The notes below the pieces were generated by a model. That model saw only the letters and a program-made list of their open reading frames with translations, had not been told where the DNA came from and made no database searches. A program made the translations under genes and the position numbers. From Pelagicoccus sp. SDUM812003 (GTDB lineage Bacteria; Verrucomicrobiota; Verrucomicrobiia; Opitutales; Opitutaceae), in the NCBI RefSeq assembly GCF_031127815.1, contig NZ_JARXHY010000002.1:372001-436000 (forward strand): a stretch of 64,000 nt of DNA. The letters are read 5' to 3'. Shown here one piece after another: positions 48,383-57,879 of the stretch; within the stretch, counting starts at the first letter, position 1; each line of letters begins with the position of its first letter.

Positions 48383-50677
48383 TCAATCCACAGCAGGTAG
48401 CGAAAAGTAGAAGGTGGCTCCGCGATCGAGCCCTCCCTCCGCCCAGACGCGCCCCCCATGTCGACTGATGATCCGGTGTACATTCGCTAAGCCGATCCCC
48501 GTCCCTTCAAACTCGTCGGCCTGATGCAGGCGTTGAAACACGCCGAAAAGCTTGTCGACATACTCCATATCAAAGCCGACACCGTTATCGCGGACAAAGA
48601 CTACTTTCTCTCCACTGTTCTCGTAGCCGCCGATTTCGATCTTCGCCACCTCACGCGACCGAGTAAACTTGATGGCATTTCCAACAAGGTTCTCCAAAAC
48701 GGCCTGCATCAACGTACTATCCGCGGATACCTCCGGCAGATCGAGGATTTTCCATTCGACCGTTCGCCCCGAGGTCTCCTGTTCAAACGCCCGAACAATG
48801 CTCTCGATCTTGGCTTTCAAATCAATCCGCCTTTTGGACAGCGCCTGCCGCCCCGTACGGGAAAAAGCAAGCAGATCATCGATCAACAAGCCCATGCGCT
48901 TCGCCGAATCCCGAATGGTCACCATATAGTGGATACTTTTCTCATCCAAGCTGCCTGCGTTTCGCTCCTGGAGCATTTCCATGAACCCATCAATATGACG
49001 CAGCGGTGCTCTCAAGTCATGCGAGACGGAATAGGAAAAGCCCTCCAGATCTTTGTTGGCCGACTCCAGAGCAACCGCGCGTTCCTGTAAATCCCGGTTG
49101 AGCCTTTTGATCTGTTCTTCAGCGCGTTTACGACCCGTGATGTCTTCTCCAGAACTGAGCCGGCCACTAACATTTCCGGCATCATCCCGAAGCAACACAT
49201 TCTGCCAAGCGATCAACCGCTCGTCACCCTGCCGCGTCACGATCTTGCTCTCGAAATACTCGGACTGCTCAACTTCGCCGACCATCTGACCGCAAAAGTG
49301 ATCGACGACCTCCGAACGAACGCTCTCGGGAACAAAGGTCTCAAACCAATCTTCGCCAATGACTCCCTCTGCGGTCACCCCTAGAACGTCACAGCCTTTC
49401 TGATTAATAAGCGTGACCTTTCGGTCGGCATCAATAGCGACCATGATAACGCCCGCAATATCCAAGTACTGCTGCGACTTGTTCCGTTCAAGCTCCAGCG
49501 ATGTTAGCATCACCTGCAGCTCTTCCGTCTGCCCTTGCAGTTTCCGATTGGCGATCTGATTCGCTTTATAACTTCGGTAGATTATATAAGACAAACCGAG
49601 GACCAGCAAAACGACAACGATCAGAAAATACTGAATATGCTTTTGTATAGCAATCGTCGCCCCCTGTTCTTCGAGCACCCGACTTTGTTGAACAATCGAA
49701 TCCTTCTGCCGCTCGATGACTTCTTTTTGCTCCAATAAAACAGCCTTCCGATTCTCAATCTCTCCTTGTTGACGCTCCAGATCGTTCCGGCTCTGCTCCA
49801 ACAACTCCCCTTGACGGACCAATGTCTCCTGCTGCGTCCTTACGCTATTCGACAAACGCTCAAGCTCCCGCTGCTCCTCCTCGATCTGCGTTCGCTGCTC
49901 AAAGATTTCACGGTTCTGTCGACTGATCTGCAACTGCTTTTTCTCGATTTCCTCATGAGCCGCGGCGACCTGAGCATTGAGGGAATCCAAATCTCGCTGC
50001 AGCGCCTCGACTTCCCCTTCTTTGATACGCAGCGACTCGTTGAGCGTATCCAGATTTTCCTGCAACGCCTTCACTTCATCTTCCTTTTTGCGCAAGCTGT
50101 CCTGCGACTCTCGATAGAGTTCAGCCACATCGATTTCCGTTCCCCCAAGCAGCACCATATCCGGCAAGACCTTCAACCCCTGATTGATGATATTCGCCTT
50201 GTTGATTTCAAACTTCACCGTCTGATCCTCGTCCTCGATCAAATTGATCATCACGGACCTCTGATCATCGAACCCGTCGCTAACCAGCAACTTGCCCTTG
50301 TCTTGAATACGATCAAACACAGGCGCGGTTAAATCCTTCAATCCGCGAGTGATGAAAATCAAATGAACGTCATCGGGAACAACAACCGATTCAGAGAGAG
50401 TGACCTCGATCGGCCTGCCTTTCAGCTCCCTCGACGCGGCCATCGCTTTCATTTCACGATTGATGCCCGAGTCATCGCTAATCACCAAAAAGTTGAATTT
50501 CGATATCCGATCTTCGCCTGGCCACTCAATGTTTTTGGCAAAACTCAATACATAAGCGACCGTGACGACCTCACGCTCCAACTGAGCCGCATACAGTTCT
50601 AGGGAGAAAAGAAGGAAACAAAATGTAACGACGAAAGTACGGACAAACCGGGAGCGAACTGAGAGAGGAGATGGCAT
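48383..50677 (-). CDS. Sensor histidine kinase with N-terminal YfiR-like domain
   Basis: 764 residues. Order: signal/anchor helix (TFVVTFCFLLFSLELYA), a YfiR-type (DUF4154) periplasmic domain at ~35-180 (VVTVAYVLSFAKNIEWP, HLIFITRGL), a ~150-residue coiled coil rich in Gln/Glu (185-340), a transmembrane helix (~348-368, IVVVLLVLGLSYIIY), a PAS domain (~400-520), HisKA with SVSHDLRAPLRHIDG (H553), and HATPase with LVGNAIKFTR, DNGVGFD and FEGTGIGLANVHRI. YfiR domains normally are separate periplasmic proteins, so this fusion is unusual. It follows the TonB receptor by 97 bp and no regulator is adjacent. Signal and target are unknown. Confidence 0.92.
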   Translation of the reverse strand: MPSPLSVRSRFVRTFVVTFCFLLFSLELYAAQLEREVVTVAYVLSFAKNIEWPGEDRISKFNFLVISDDSGINREMKAMAASRELKGRPIEVTLSESVVVPDDVHLIFITRGLKDLTAPVFDRIQDKGKLLVSDGFDDQRSVMINLIEDEDQTVKFEINKANIINQGLKVLPDMVLLGGTEIDVAELYRESQDSLRKKEDEVKALQENLDTLNESLRIKEGEVEALQRDLDSLNAQVAAAHEEIEKKQLQISRQNREIFEQRTQIEEEQRELERLSNSVRTQQETLVRQGELLEQSRNDLERQQGEIENRKAVLLEQKEVIERQKDSIVQQSRVLEEQGATIAIQKHIQYFLIVVVLLVLGLSYIIYRSYKANQIANRKLQGQTEELQVMLTSLELERNKSQQYLDIAGVIMVAIDADRKVTLINQKGCDVLGVTAEGVIGEDWFETFVPESVRSEVVDHFCGQMVGEVEQSEYFESKIVTRQGDERLIAWQNVLLRDDAGNVSGRLSSGEDITGRKRAEEQIKRLNRDLQERAVALESANKDLEGFSYSVSHDLRAPLRHIDGFMEMLQERNAGSLDEKSIHYMVTIRDSAKRMGLLIDDLLAFSRTGRQALSKRRIDLKAKIESIVRAFEQETSGRTVEWKILDLPEVSADSTLMQAVLENLVGNAIKFTRSREVAKIEIGGYENSGEKVVFVRDNGVGFDMEYVDKLFGVFQRLHQADEFEGTGIGLANVHRIISRHGGRVWAEGGLDRGATFYFSLPAVD

Positions 50678-50774
50678 GCTGGTTTACATAAAACGATCGC
50701 ATATTGCATTGCTGCGCGACGGGAAGCGCCCCCAAGACGAACTACGAAGAAAAGAGCCACAACGAATCCTCATC

Positions 50775-52898
50775 CTAAAACTCATATTTGAATCCGACTC
50801 CATATTCCGCCCCGTTGGCCAGCGTCGATCCATAATGGGCCGTCATCGGAACAACAGGGCTGTTATTCAATAGGTTTCTCGCGTAGAGCTGCAACTCAAG
50901 ATCCTTGCCAAACGCTTCACGAAAAGTGATTGCCGCATCGACAAAGTGCTCTGCTCCATAACGCCCGAAAACCGGAACGCCTCCCGTGCTGTTGGGTACC
51001 TGCACAGCCCATGCGTCATCCCAGCCGCGATAGTGCAAATTGATCGCGCAGTACTCTACCGGAAAAAATTCGAGACCCACATTCCACATATGCAGTGGCA
51101 CGCCCGTCAAACGTCGATCTGGTATCGCGATGCTGTTGCCGTCCTCCACGATATGGTAGGCCCTCCCTTGCCCTGTCACCCCAGTAAGACTATCGAACTT
51201 GCTCAAGGCGTAGCTGTAGTTTCCATACAAGCTCCATCGTTCTGCAAACTCCCAAGTCCAATCGAACTCAATCCCTTTGCTGTGCAATTCGCCAAAGTTG
51301 TCCTCCCGCGTCCACAATTCATGTCCGTCCAAAAGCTGTCCCGTATTATACAAAGGACCGATCGATATATAATTATCCAATCTTTGATAGAAGAACCCGA
51401 GGTTCGCCTGCACCGTGTCTTCGGTGTAGGAAAACTGCAGATCATGCGACTGGGTCAGCTGCGGTTCTTCCGGACCGAGCACAATGATCCCAGAATCTTG
51501 GACAATGTAATTATCCCGAGCGCTTTGGCTCCGATTTAGGGTAGTCCCCACGATCCCCGTATTGTACGCGTACTTGATCGACCACTGCTTCGATGCCTTA
51601 TGAATAACAGCGGCTCGGCCCAGAAAATAGTCACCTTTCTGGCGCAAGTCATCGTGCTGAAAACGCCCACCCACGATGAACCTCCAATCGTCAATTCCTC
51701 GATACGTGAAATCGCCAAACACGCCATAGTTCCGCTCATCACCACTGATCGATGCGGGAACAATCAACCCGCTGGAACCCGCCGTAAGCTGCCGCCCATC
51801 GAAATCGCGGTCCGTCAATTGAAGCCCCGCTTTCAAAACGTAATCTTCCGGATGATACGTCAAAATAGAGCTCAGCCCCAACTCGTCGTAAATCTGCGTC
51901 CACGCAATACTGATCGACCCATCAGTCTGCCTACGCCAAAACGCTTCGTCGATCTCGTTGATATGAATCGTCGTCTCCCAAGTCAGGTCCACGGCAAGCT
52001 CCGGTGAATAACCCAGCTCGATAAAGTCGAATCCATAATCTCGATACTCGTTTTCAATCGTCGGCCCTACATTGCGATAGTACCCCTTGTGCTCGAACAG
52101 CCGGGCGTTCAGCGAAAAGTCGCGCCAATGCCCCTTCGCTTGCACTTCATACGTCGGTCGATGCTGATCGTGCCGTACCCTGTAGCGCTCCTGAACGACC
52201 ACCTGATCGTCGGTGTAGACGTTGTAGACCGGCAGACTGTTCCCGTCCGATTCAGTGTAGGTGGCGGAGATCATCAAGTCGCCCTCGTCAAACTGAGTGC
52301 CGTAGAGAAGATTCGTAACGCGCCGTTTCATATCGAACTCATAGTCCAGATTAATCCTTACGATCTGCTCCCCTTTCTCCGCCAATTCAGCGCCATCATA
52401 GGTGATGATATTAATAATCCCCGAAGCGGCATCCCCACCCCACAAGGTCGATCCCGGCGCTCGGATGATTTCGATTTGCTTCACTTGGTAGAGAAGCGGC
52501 AACAGATGCGTATTGCCGATCCCCTCACCCGCCTGGCTATTGATATTGTGCCCATCGACGAGCAGCAGAACATTGTTAACCGGGTCTTGAGTGTAGCCTC
52601 GAATTGCTATCAGGGAAAAGTTCCGGTCCCATTGGTTAAAGAAGCCTGGGACGCGATCCAGCACATCGCGCAAAGTTTTCAGCCCCTGAGCTTTGATACT
52701 AGCAGCCGTTATTACACTCATAACGGCCGGAGCCTCCTCGAGCGACGTAAAGTCGCGGCTGGCGGTGTACACCTTGAGTTGCCCCAGCTGAGCCAACGAG
52801 AGTTCGTATGGATCCACCTCTTCAGCGCTTCCCTCAAGCGGAAGGCTCGCCACTACGACGAACCTGATGATTGAACGTAGGAAACAAGTACCATTCAT
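50775..52898 (-). CDS. TonB-dependent outer-membrane receptor
   Basis: 707 residues. Signal peptide (FVVVASLPLEGSAEE), a plug domain (DVLDRVPGFFNQWDRNFSLIAIRGY, NVLLLVDGHNIN, IEIIRAPGSTLWGGDAASGIINIITY) and a 22-strand barrel ending in EYGVGFKYEF with a C-terminal Phe. The short stretch LSLAQLGQLKVYTASR after the signal peptide resembles receptors that lie next to YfiR/DUF4154 genes. It is likely to import or sense an oligosaccharide or metal chelate; the glycan locus around it favours a glycan, but this is inference. Followed by the kinase in the same direction. Confidence 0.93.
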   Translation of the reverse strand: MNGTCFLRSIIRFVVVASLPLEGSAEEVDPYELSLAQLGQLKVYTASRDFTSLEEAPAVMSVITAASIKAQGLKTLRDVLDRVPGFFNQWDRNFSLIAIRGYTQDPVNNVLLLVDGHNINSQAGEGIGNTHLLPLLYQVKQIEIIRAPGSTLWGGDAASGIINIITYDGAELAEKGEQIVRINLDYEFDMKRRVTNLLYGTQFDEGDLMISATYTESDGNSLPVYNVYTDDQVVVQERYRVRHDQHRPTYEVQAKGHWRDFSLNARLFEHKGYYRNVGPTIENEYRDYGFDFIELGYSPELAVDLTWETTIHINEIDEAFWRRQTDGSISIAWTQIYDELGLSSILTYHPEDYVLKAGLQLTDRDFDGRQLTAGSSGLIVPASISGDERNYGVFGDFTYRGIDDWRFIVGGRFQHDDLRQKGDYFLGRAAVIHKASKQWSIKYAYNTGIVGTTLNRSQSARDNYIVQDSGIIVLGPEEPQLTQSHDLQFSYTEDTVQANLGFFYQRLDNYISIGPLYNTGQLLDGHELWTREDNFGELHSKGIEFDWTWEFAERWSLYGNYSYALSKFDSLTGVTGQGRAYHIVEDGNSIAIPDRRLTGVPLHMWNVGLEFFPVEYCAINLHYRGWDDAWAVQVPNSTGGVPVFGRYGAEHFVDAAITFREAFGKDLELQLYARNLLNNSPVVPMTAHYGSTLANGAEYGVGFKYEF

Positions 52899-53257
52899 TC
52901 GATTACCCCTCGCCTTTATTTGTCTTTCATTGGGTTAAGCTAACCTATCAAGCAATGCATCCTCGCCTCGGGTTCACAGCTGTTGATTTCAATTGCATCT
53001 AGAGAACTCATCGCGTCCGCCAGCTATCAGAGAGGATATGCGCCCCACCACCATAGGCAACCAAGGTAGCCTTAATTTTCCTAGATCGGCTCTAGAACCA
53101 CGCCCTCGCAAAAGCGGTCGCGAATTCTCGCGATAGGCAGCCAAGCTCACATTCAGGTACTCTACGTAGTGCATCACGTCCCCTACTCCCCTGCGGGACG
53201 TTTCGGCACCCCAAACTTCCACGTCTCCCACACCGCCTCGCTCACCCCCTTTTCAAC
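52899..53257. other. Divergent intergenic region between the receptor and the S9-type gene
   Basis: About 360 bp that must hold promoters for both flanking genes. A short inverted repeat TCGCGA (53118-53123) / TCGCGA (53128-53133) is the only structure noticed. No gene is seen; the 80-codon leftward frame there lacks recognisable features. Confidence 0.5.
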
Positions 53258-55195
53258 ATGCATTCTTTTACCCATATTCGAGCGGCGATCAGTCTGCTCC
53301 TAATCGCATTCGCCGCTTGTGCTTACGCAGACAATAGAAGCCTGCTCCTCGAACCGTCGTTCTCCCATATCAGTTTATCTCCCGACGGTCTCCACATCGC
53401 GGCGGTCGAGAAGACCCTCGGTGGCAAACAATTCCAATCCATCGTTGGTTCCTCAGCGGGAGAGACGAGCAACGGTGGCGGACAGAAAATCATCATCCTC
53501 AACAACGAGACACACGCGACCGACATCTTCCCTGTCAGCAATGGGAAAAGTGGAGACGCGAACATTCTCGATCTCAAGTGGATCTCCCATGACCGCCTCG
53601 CCATAGTCGCGGAGGCAGACAATGGCATCAATCGTCTCCACACCTTCAAGCTCGGCGACAAGTCCCCCACCCGACGCGCCAAGAACGGTAGGCGGAATAT
53701 TCTTTCCACCATTGCCGGAACCACGCGATTCCTTGTATTGGAAAACCCATACGACGAAAATGAAAACAAGTGGACCGTCCTGGAATACGACGCGGCCACG
53801 GAGGACGCGCCCAAGACGATCTACCAGGCGGAGGCTAAGTACTTCGAATGCTTCACCGATGCCAATGGCGCGATTCGCCTCGTCAAGAAAGACGACCCGG
53901 ATGGCGGGTACCTCGCCTACTACAGCATCAATCCCGAGACCGGCAAGGAAACCAAACTCAAAAACCTCTACCACTGGATCAAAGTGCTCGGCATCGAAGG
54001 AACTACGGGCAAAGCCATCGTATCCGGAATTATCAATACAAAGTTCCCTTCCATCTACGTCTACGACCTCGAACAGGACAAAACCCTCCAAGTCCTCGCC
54101 GACCAAGACCAATACTCGATCGATCGCTACGGCGAGACGCGCTTCGATCCCTACACCGGCAAGGTCGTCGGACTTTTCCTCGACACCGTCGCTCGCGTTT
54201 CCTTTTGGACCGACAACGAAATAGCGAAGGTCCAGGCAACACTGGACGAAAAGCTTCCCGGCTCCGTGAATCGCATCCAATCATGGGATGCGAAGAGAGA
54301 GAAGTTTCTCGTTTTCCGCTACATACCAAGCCTCCCGACGCAAGTCCTCTACGCTGATTTGAAAGCGGACAAAATCGACCTCGCCTTCGTCAACGGAGGA
54401 CGCGTAAAGCCCGAAGACCTAGGTCCGACCCGGCTTGTGGAGATCCCCAACCGAGACGGCAACAAACTCTCCGCCATCCTCACCGTTCCCTCCGCAAAGA
54501 CCTCCGACAAAAAGCCGCTCCTGATTTGGCTTCGCTCGGGAATCTGGTCCGACTTGGATCGGGCGGAATGGAACCCTGAAGCGAACTACTTTGCCTCCGA
54601 GGGCTTCGTTGTATTAAGAATCAACTACAGCGGCAGCGAGGGAATGCTCGGCCCGCTAAAGGTCGATACCAATACCAGGGCAGGCGTCGCCAAGCTCTTC
54701 GAAGACATCGAAGACTCCGCGCAAGCGCTCATCGACACCGGCCTCGTCGATCCTAAAAAAGTCTGCATCGGCGGCGAAGGTCCCGGAGCCTGGGCCGCAG
54801 CCTACGCCCCCATCGCTACTCCCGGCTTCTACAAAGCCGCCATCTGCCTTGGAGGCGTCTACGATCTCAAGGAATACAGAAAAAACGAAGCATCCCGCGG
54901 CGGCGTGAACCTCGGCTTCGCAAACGAGGGCAGCCCCCTCTCCGATTCCGAGCTCGCCGTGTTCTCGCCCACCCTCAGCGCTTCGGACTACGACCTCACG
55001 ATCTTTCTCGGCTACGGAAAATACAGCGACAGCGCCCACAAAAGCCAGGCGACCGATTTCCAAAAGGCGGCCAAAAAAGCCGGCGCCACCGTGAAGCTTC
55101 ATTCAGACGACTGGTGGGGCGCCTTCGCCTCCGGCCACAAACGCATCGAAGCATTTTCGCGAGGCGCGATCGCCCTCCGCCAAGCAGTCAAGTGA
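53258..55195 (+). CDS. S9 prolyl-oligopeptidase-fold protein with a degenerate catalytic triad
   Basis: 645 residues with signal peptide (ISLLLIAFAACAYA). Propeller-like N-terminal half (repeated blade-type sequences such as VYDLEQDKTLQVL) and an alpha/beta hydrolase C-terminal half. At the nucleophile elbow the family has GxSYGG; here it is VCIGGEGPGAW, with G508 at the Ser position. The Asp loop (normally HGxxDxxVP) is FLGYGKYSDSA and the His segment is SDDWWGAFAS. All three catalytic residues appear lost, so a non-enzymatic role such as binding is predicted. It begins the second rightward half of the locus. Confidence 0.82.
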   Translation: MHSFTHIRAAISLLLIAFAACAYADNRSLLLEPSFSHISLSPDGLHIAAVEKTLGGKQFQSIVGSSAGETSNGGGQKIIILNNETHATDIFPVSNGKSGDANILDLKWISHDRLAIVAEADNGINRLHTFKLGDKSPTRRAKNGRRNILSTIAGTTRFLVLENPYDENENKWTVLEYDAATEDAPKTIYQAEAKYFECFTDANGAIRLVKKDDPDGGYLAYYSINPETGKETKLKNLYHWIKVLGIEGTTGKAIVSGIINTKFPSIYVYDLEQDKTLQVLADQDQYSIDRYGETRFDPYTGKVVGLFLDTVARVSFWTDNEIAKVQATLDEKLPGSVNRIQSWDAKREKFLVFRYIPSLPTQVLYADLKADKIDLAFVNGGRVKPEDLGPTRLVEIPNRDGNKLSAILTVPSAKTSDKKPLLIWLRSGIWSDLDRAEWNPEANYFASEGFVVLRINYSGSEGMLGPLKVDTNTRAGVAKLFEDIEDSAQALIDTGLVDPKKVCIGGEGPGAWAAAYAPIATPGFYKAAICLGGVYDLKEYRKNEASRGGVNLGFANEGSPLSDSELAVFSPTLSASDYDLTIFLGYGKYSDSAHKSQATDFQKAAKKAGATVKLHSDDWWGAFASGHKRIEAFSRGAIALRQAVK

Positions 55196-55419
55196 CCCCA
55201 ATCCCCCCTCCAACATGAGTAAGGAGCACCCTGATATCAAAAGAGGGGAAGCCTAGACTCCGCGCAGACGGGATTGACCCCTGTAGCTATTTTTCGCGAT
55301 AGGCCTCATGCTGACTTTCGGCTACTGTACCGGCCGCAGCCAACCGCTGCGTGCCGCTTCGGCGTGGCCACATCACAACCCCAGTCATTCACTCCAGATC
55401 TCCCCTACAACCATCCCAA

Positions 55420-57879
55420 ATGAGGATTCTTTCTTTTAGCCCCCTTCCCCCTCGACTTGCCTTCGGTCTGCTCGCTTTATCAGCCTTGGCCTCAGCTAGC
55501 GTTTCCCAAGCTGCTTCGCAACGCGAACGTTCCTTCGATGCAGACTGGCAATTCCTGCGCAGCGACGCGCTCGGCGCTGAAGCGCCGGACTTCGACGACT
55601 CCGCCTGGCGAACCATCGACGTCCCCCACGACTGGAGCATCGAGGACCTCCCTCAGCTGAGCGAATCAACCGTCGGTCCCTTCGACCCAAGCCTCAGCGA
55701 AGGCGGCGCCTACACTGGCCACGTCCTCGGCGGCATCGGCTGGTACCGCAAGGGCTTCGTCCTCAACGAAGCAGACAGCGGGAAGCTTGTCTCCATCCGC
55801 TTCGACGGGGTCTACATGAACGCCGATGTCTGGATAAACGGATACCACCTCGGCAGCCACCCGTACGGCTACACTAGCTTCGAGTTCGATCTGACGCCCC
55901 ACCTCAAGCCCGCAGGCCAGCAAAACGTCATCGCCGTGCGCGTTCGCAACGAAGGCGAAAACAGCCGCTGGTACTCCGGCTCTGGTATCTATCGTCATTG
56001 CTGGCTTGTCGTCAGAAATCCAATACACGTCCCCACCTGGGGCGCGTTTGTGACGACGCCCGAAGTTTCGACAAAGCAGGCCACGGTCAACATCGCGACC
56101 GAAGTACGCAACGACACCGACGCGGCCGCCTCCATCCAAGTCCGCGCCCGCATCCACGACGCCCAAGGCAAAGTCGTCAAAACAACCTCCCGCCGCCTAA
56201 AACTTCCCGCCAAGGAATTCACGTCTGTCGAGCAGACGCTTTCCCTCCACACGCCCAAGCTCTGGACCCCCGAATCACCCACGCTCTACACTGCCGAGAT
56301 CGAGATCGCCGCCACCGACGGCAGCCTCCTCGACCAAACCACGTCCACCTTCGGCATCCGCTCCATCGAGGTGGATGCGGAGAACGGCTTCCGCCTCAAC
56401 GGTCAGCCCATCCTGCTCAAGGGCTGCAACGTTCACCACGACAACGGTCCGCTGGGCGCCGCCGCCATCGACCGAGCGGAAGAACGTCGCGTCGAACTCC
56501 TCAAGGCCAACGGCTTCAACGCCATCCGCTGCAGCCACAACCCGCCTTCCCCCGCCTTCCTCGACGCCTGCGACCGACTCGGCATGCTCGTTATCGATGA
56601 GGCCTTCGACTGCTGGAACGTCGGCAAGAAGGACCAGGACTATCATCTCTCCTTCAAGGGCTGGGCCCAGCGCGACATCGCCTCCATGGTCCGCCGCGAC
56701 CGCAATCACCCGTCCGTCGTCATCTGGTCCATTGGCAACGAGATCCCCGAGCAGTTCCGTGACGAGGCAACCGCCCAGATGCTGCGCGAAGCCACCCTCT
56801 CCCACGACAGCACCCGCCCCATCACCCTTGCGGTATGCTCCGATTGGGGCGAGGTCATCAAAAACTGGGACACGCTCTCCGACGTCGCCTTCAAGCACCT
56901 CGATATCGGCGGATACAACTACCTTCCCGAAAAATACGAGTCCGACCACGCCCGCCATCCGGATCGAGTCATCCTGGGCACCGAGTCGTATCCAAGATTC
57001 CTCTACGACTATTGGTCTCTCGTGGAAAAGCATCCTTATGTCATCGGCGACTTCGTCTGGACCGCCATGGACTACTTTGGCGAATCCGGCATCGGCCACA
57101 CCTGGCCGGAAGGTGAACCCTGGGAATTCCTCCAGCCGTGGCCTTGGTACAACGCTTGGTGCGGCGACCTCGACGTTTGTGGTTTCAAGAAACCCCAGTC
57201 CTACTACCGCGACGTCGTCTGGGGCCGAAGCCAGATCGAGATGGCCGTGCATGCGCCACTCGAAGAAGGCGTCGGCGAACAGGTCAGCGGCTGGGGCTGG
57301 CCCAACGAATCCCGCAGCTGGAATTGGTCAGGGCAGGAGGGCAAACCGATGGACGTGACCGTGTATTCACGCTGCGAGCACGTACGCCTCGAGCTCAACG
57401 GCAAGCTGATCGATGAAAAACCGGTCTCCGGCGAAACGAAACTCACCGTCCACTTCGAAGTCCCCTACCAACCCGGCGAGCTGCGCGCCATCGGCCTCAT
57501 CGAGGGCAAGCCTGTCGCCGACACCGTCCTTCGCACCACCGGCGCTCCCGCCGCCATCCGCCTCGTGCCCGACCGCGCGGCCATCCGCGCCGATCGCAAC
57601 GACCTCTCCTACGTCACCGTCGAGATCGTCGACGCCAACGGCAATCGCGTCCCCGACGCGTTTCTGCCGGTACACTTCACCGTCACCGGCGCCGGCGAGC
57701 TCGCCGCCACCGGCAGCGCCGCGCCCGACGACGCCACCAGCTTCCACATTCCCGTCCGCAAAACCTACCAAGGCCGCTGTCTCGTCATCCTCCGTCCGCA
57801 GGGCGCCCTCGGACAAATCACCCTCTCTGCCTCAGCCGACGGTCTAGAGACCGCCACTACTGTCATTGAAACCCAATGA
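55420..57879 (+). CDS. Secreted beta-galactosidase-type GH2
   Basis: 819 residues from ATG 55420, with signal peptide (LAFGLLALSALASASVSQA). GH2 layout: jelly-roll sugar-binding domain (RSFDADWQFLRSDALG, VPHDWSIEDLP), immunoglobulin-like domain, then a TIM barrel with the acid/base E441 in VIWSIGNEIPEQ and nucleophile E522 in ILGTESYPRF, followed by further beta domains. The stop codon overlaps the start of the GH43 gene. The ESYP form at the nucleophile is common in GH2 exo-enzymes of the Bacteroidota/Verrucomicrobiota; beta-galactosidase, -mannosidase or -glucuronidase cannot be separated from sequence alone, though galactosidase is preferred. Confidence 0.9.
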   Translation: MRILSFSPLPPRLAFGLLALSALASASVSQAASQRERSFDADWQFLRSDALGAEAPDFDDSAWRTIDVPHDWSIEDLPQLSESTVGPFDPSLSEGGAYTGHVLGGIGWYRKGFVLNEADSGKLVSIRFDGVYMNADVWINGYHLGSHPYGYTSFEFDLTPHLKPAGQQNVIAVRVRNEGENSRWYSGSGIYRHCWLVVRNPIHVPTWGAFVTTPEVSTKQATVNIATEVRNDTDAAASIQVRARIHDAQGKVVKTTSRRLKLPAKEFTSVEQTLSLHTPKLWTPESPTLYTAEIEIAATDGSLLDQTTSTFGIRSIEVDAENGFRLNGQPILLKGCNVHHDNGPLGAAAIDRAEERRVELLKANGFNAIRCSHNPPSPAFLDACDRLGMLVIDEAFDCWNVGKKDQDYHLSFKGWAQRDIASMVRRDRNHPSVVIWSIGNEIPEQFRDEATAQMLREATLSHDSTRPITLAVCSDWGEVIKNWDTLSDVAFKHLDIGGYNYLPEKYESDHARHPDRVILGTESYPRFLYDYWSLVEKHPYVIGDFVWTAMDYFGESGIGHTWPEGEPWEFLQPWPWYNAWCGDLDVCGFKKPQSYYRDVVWGRSQIEMAVHAPLEEGVGEQVSGWGWPNESRSWNWSGQEGKPMDVTVYSRCEHVRLELNGKLIDEKPVSGETKLTVHFEVPYQPGELRAIGLIEGKPVADTVLRTTGAPAAIRLVPDRAAIRADRNDLSYVTVEIVDANGNRVPDAFLPVHFTVTGAGELAATGSAAPDDATSFHIPVRKTYQGRCLVILRPQGALGQITLSASADGLETATTVIETQ

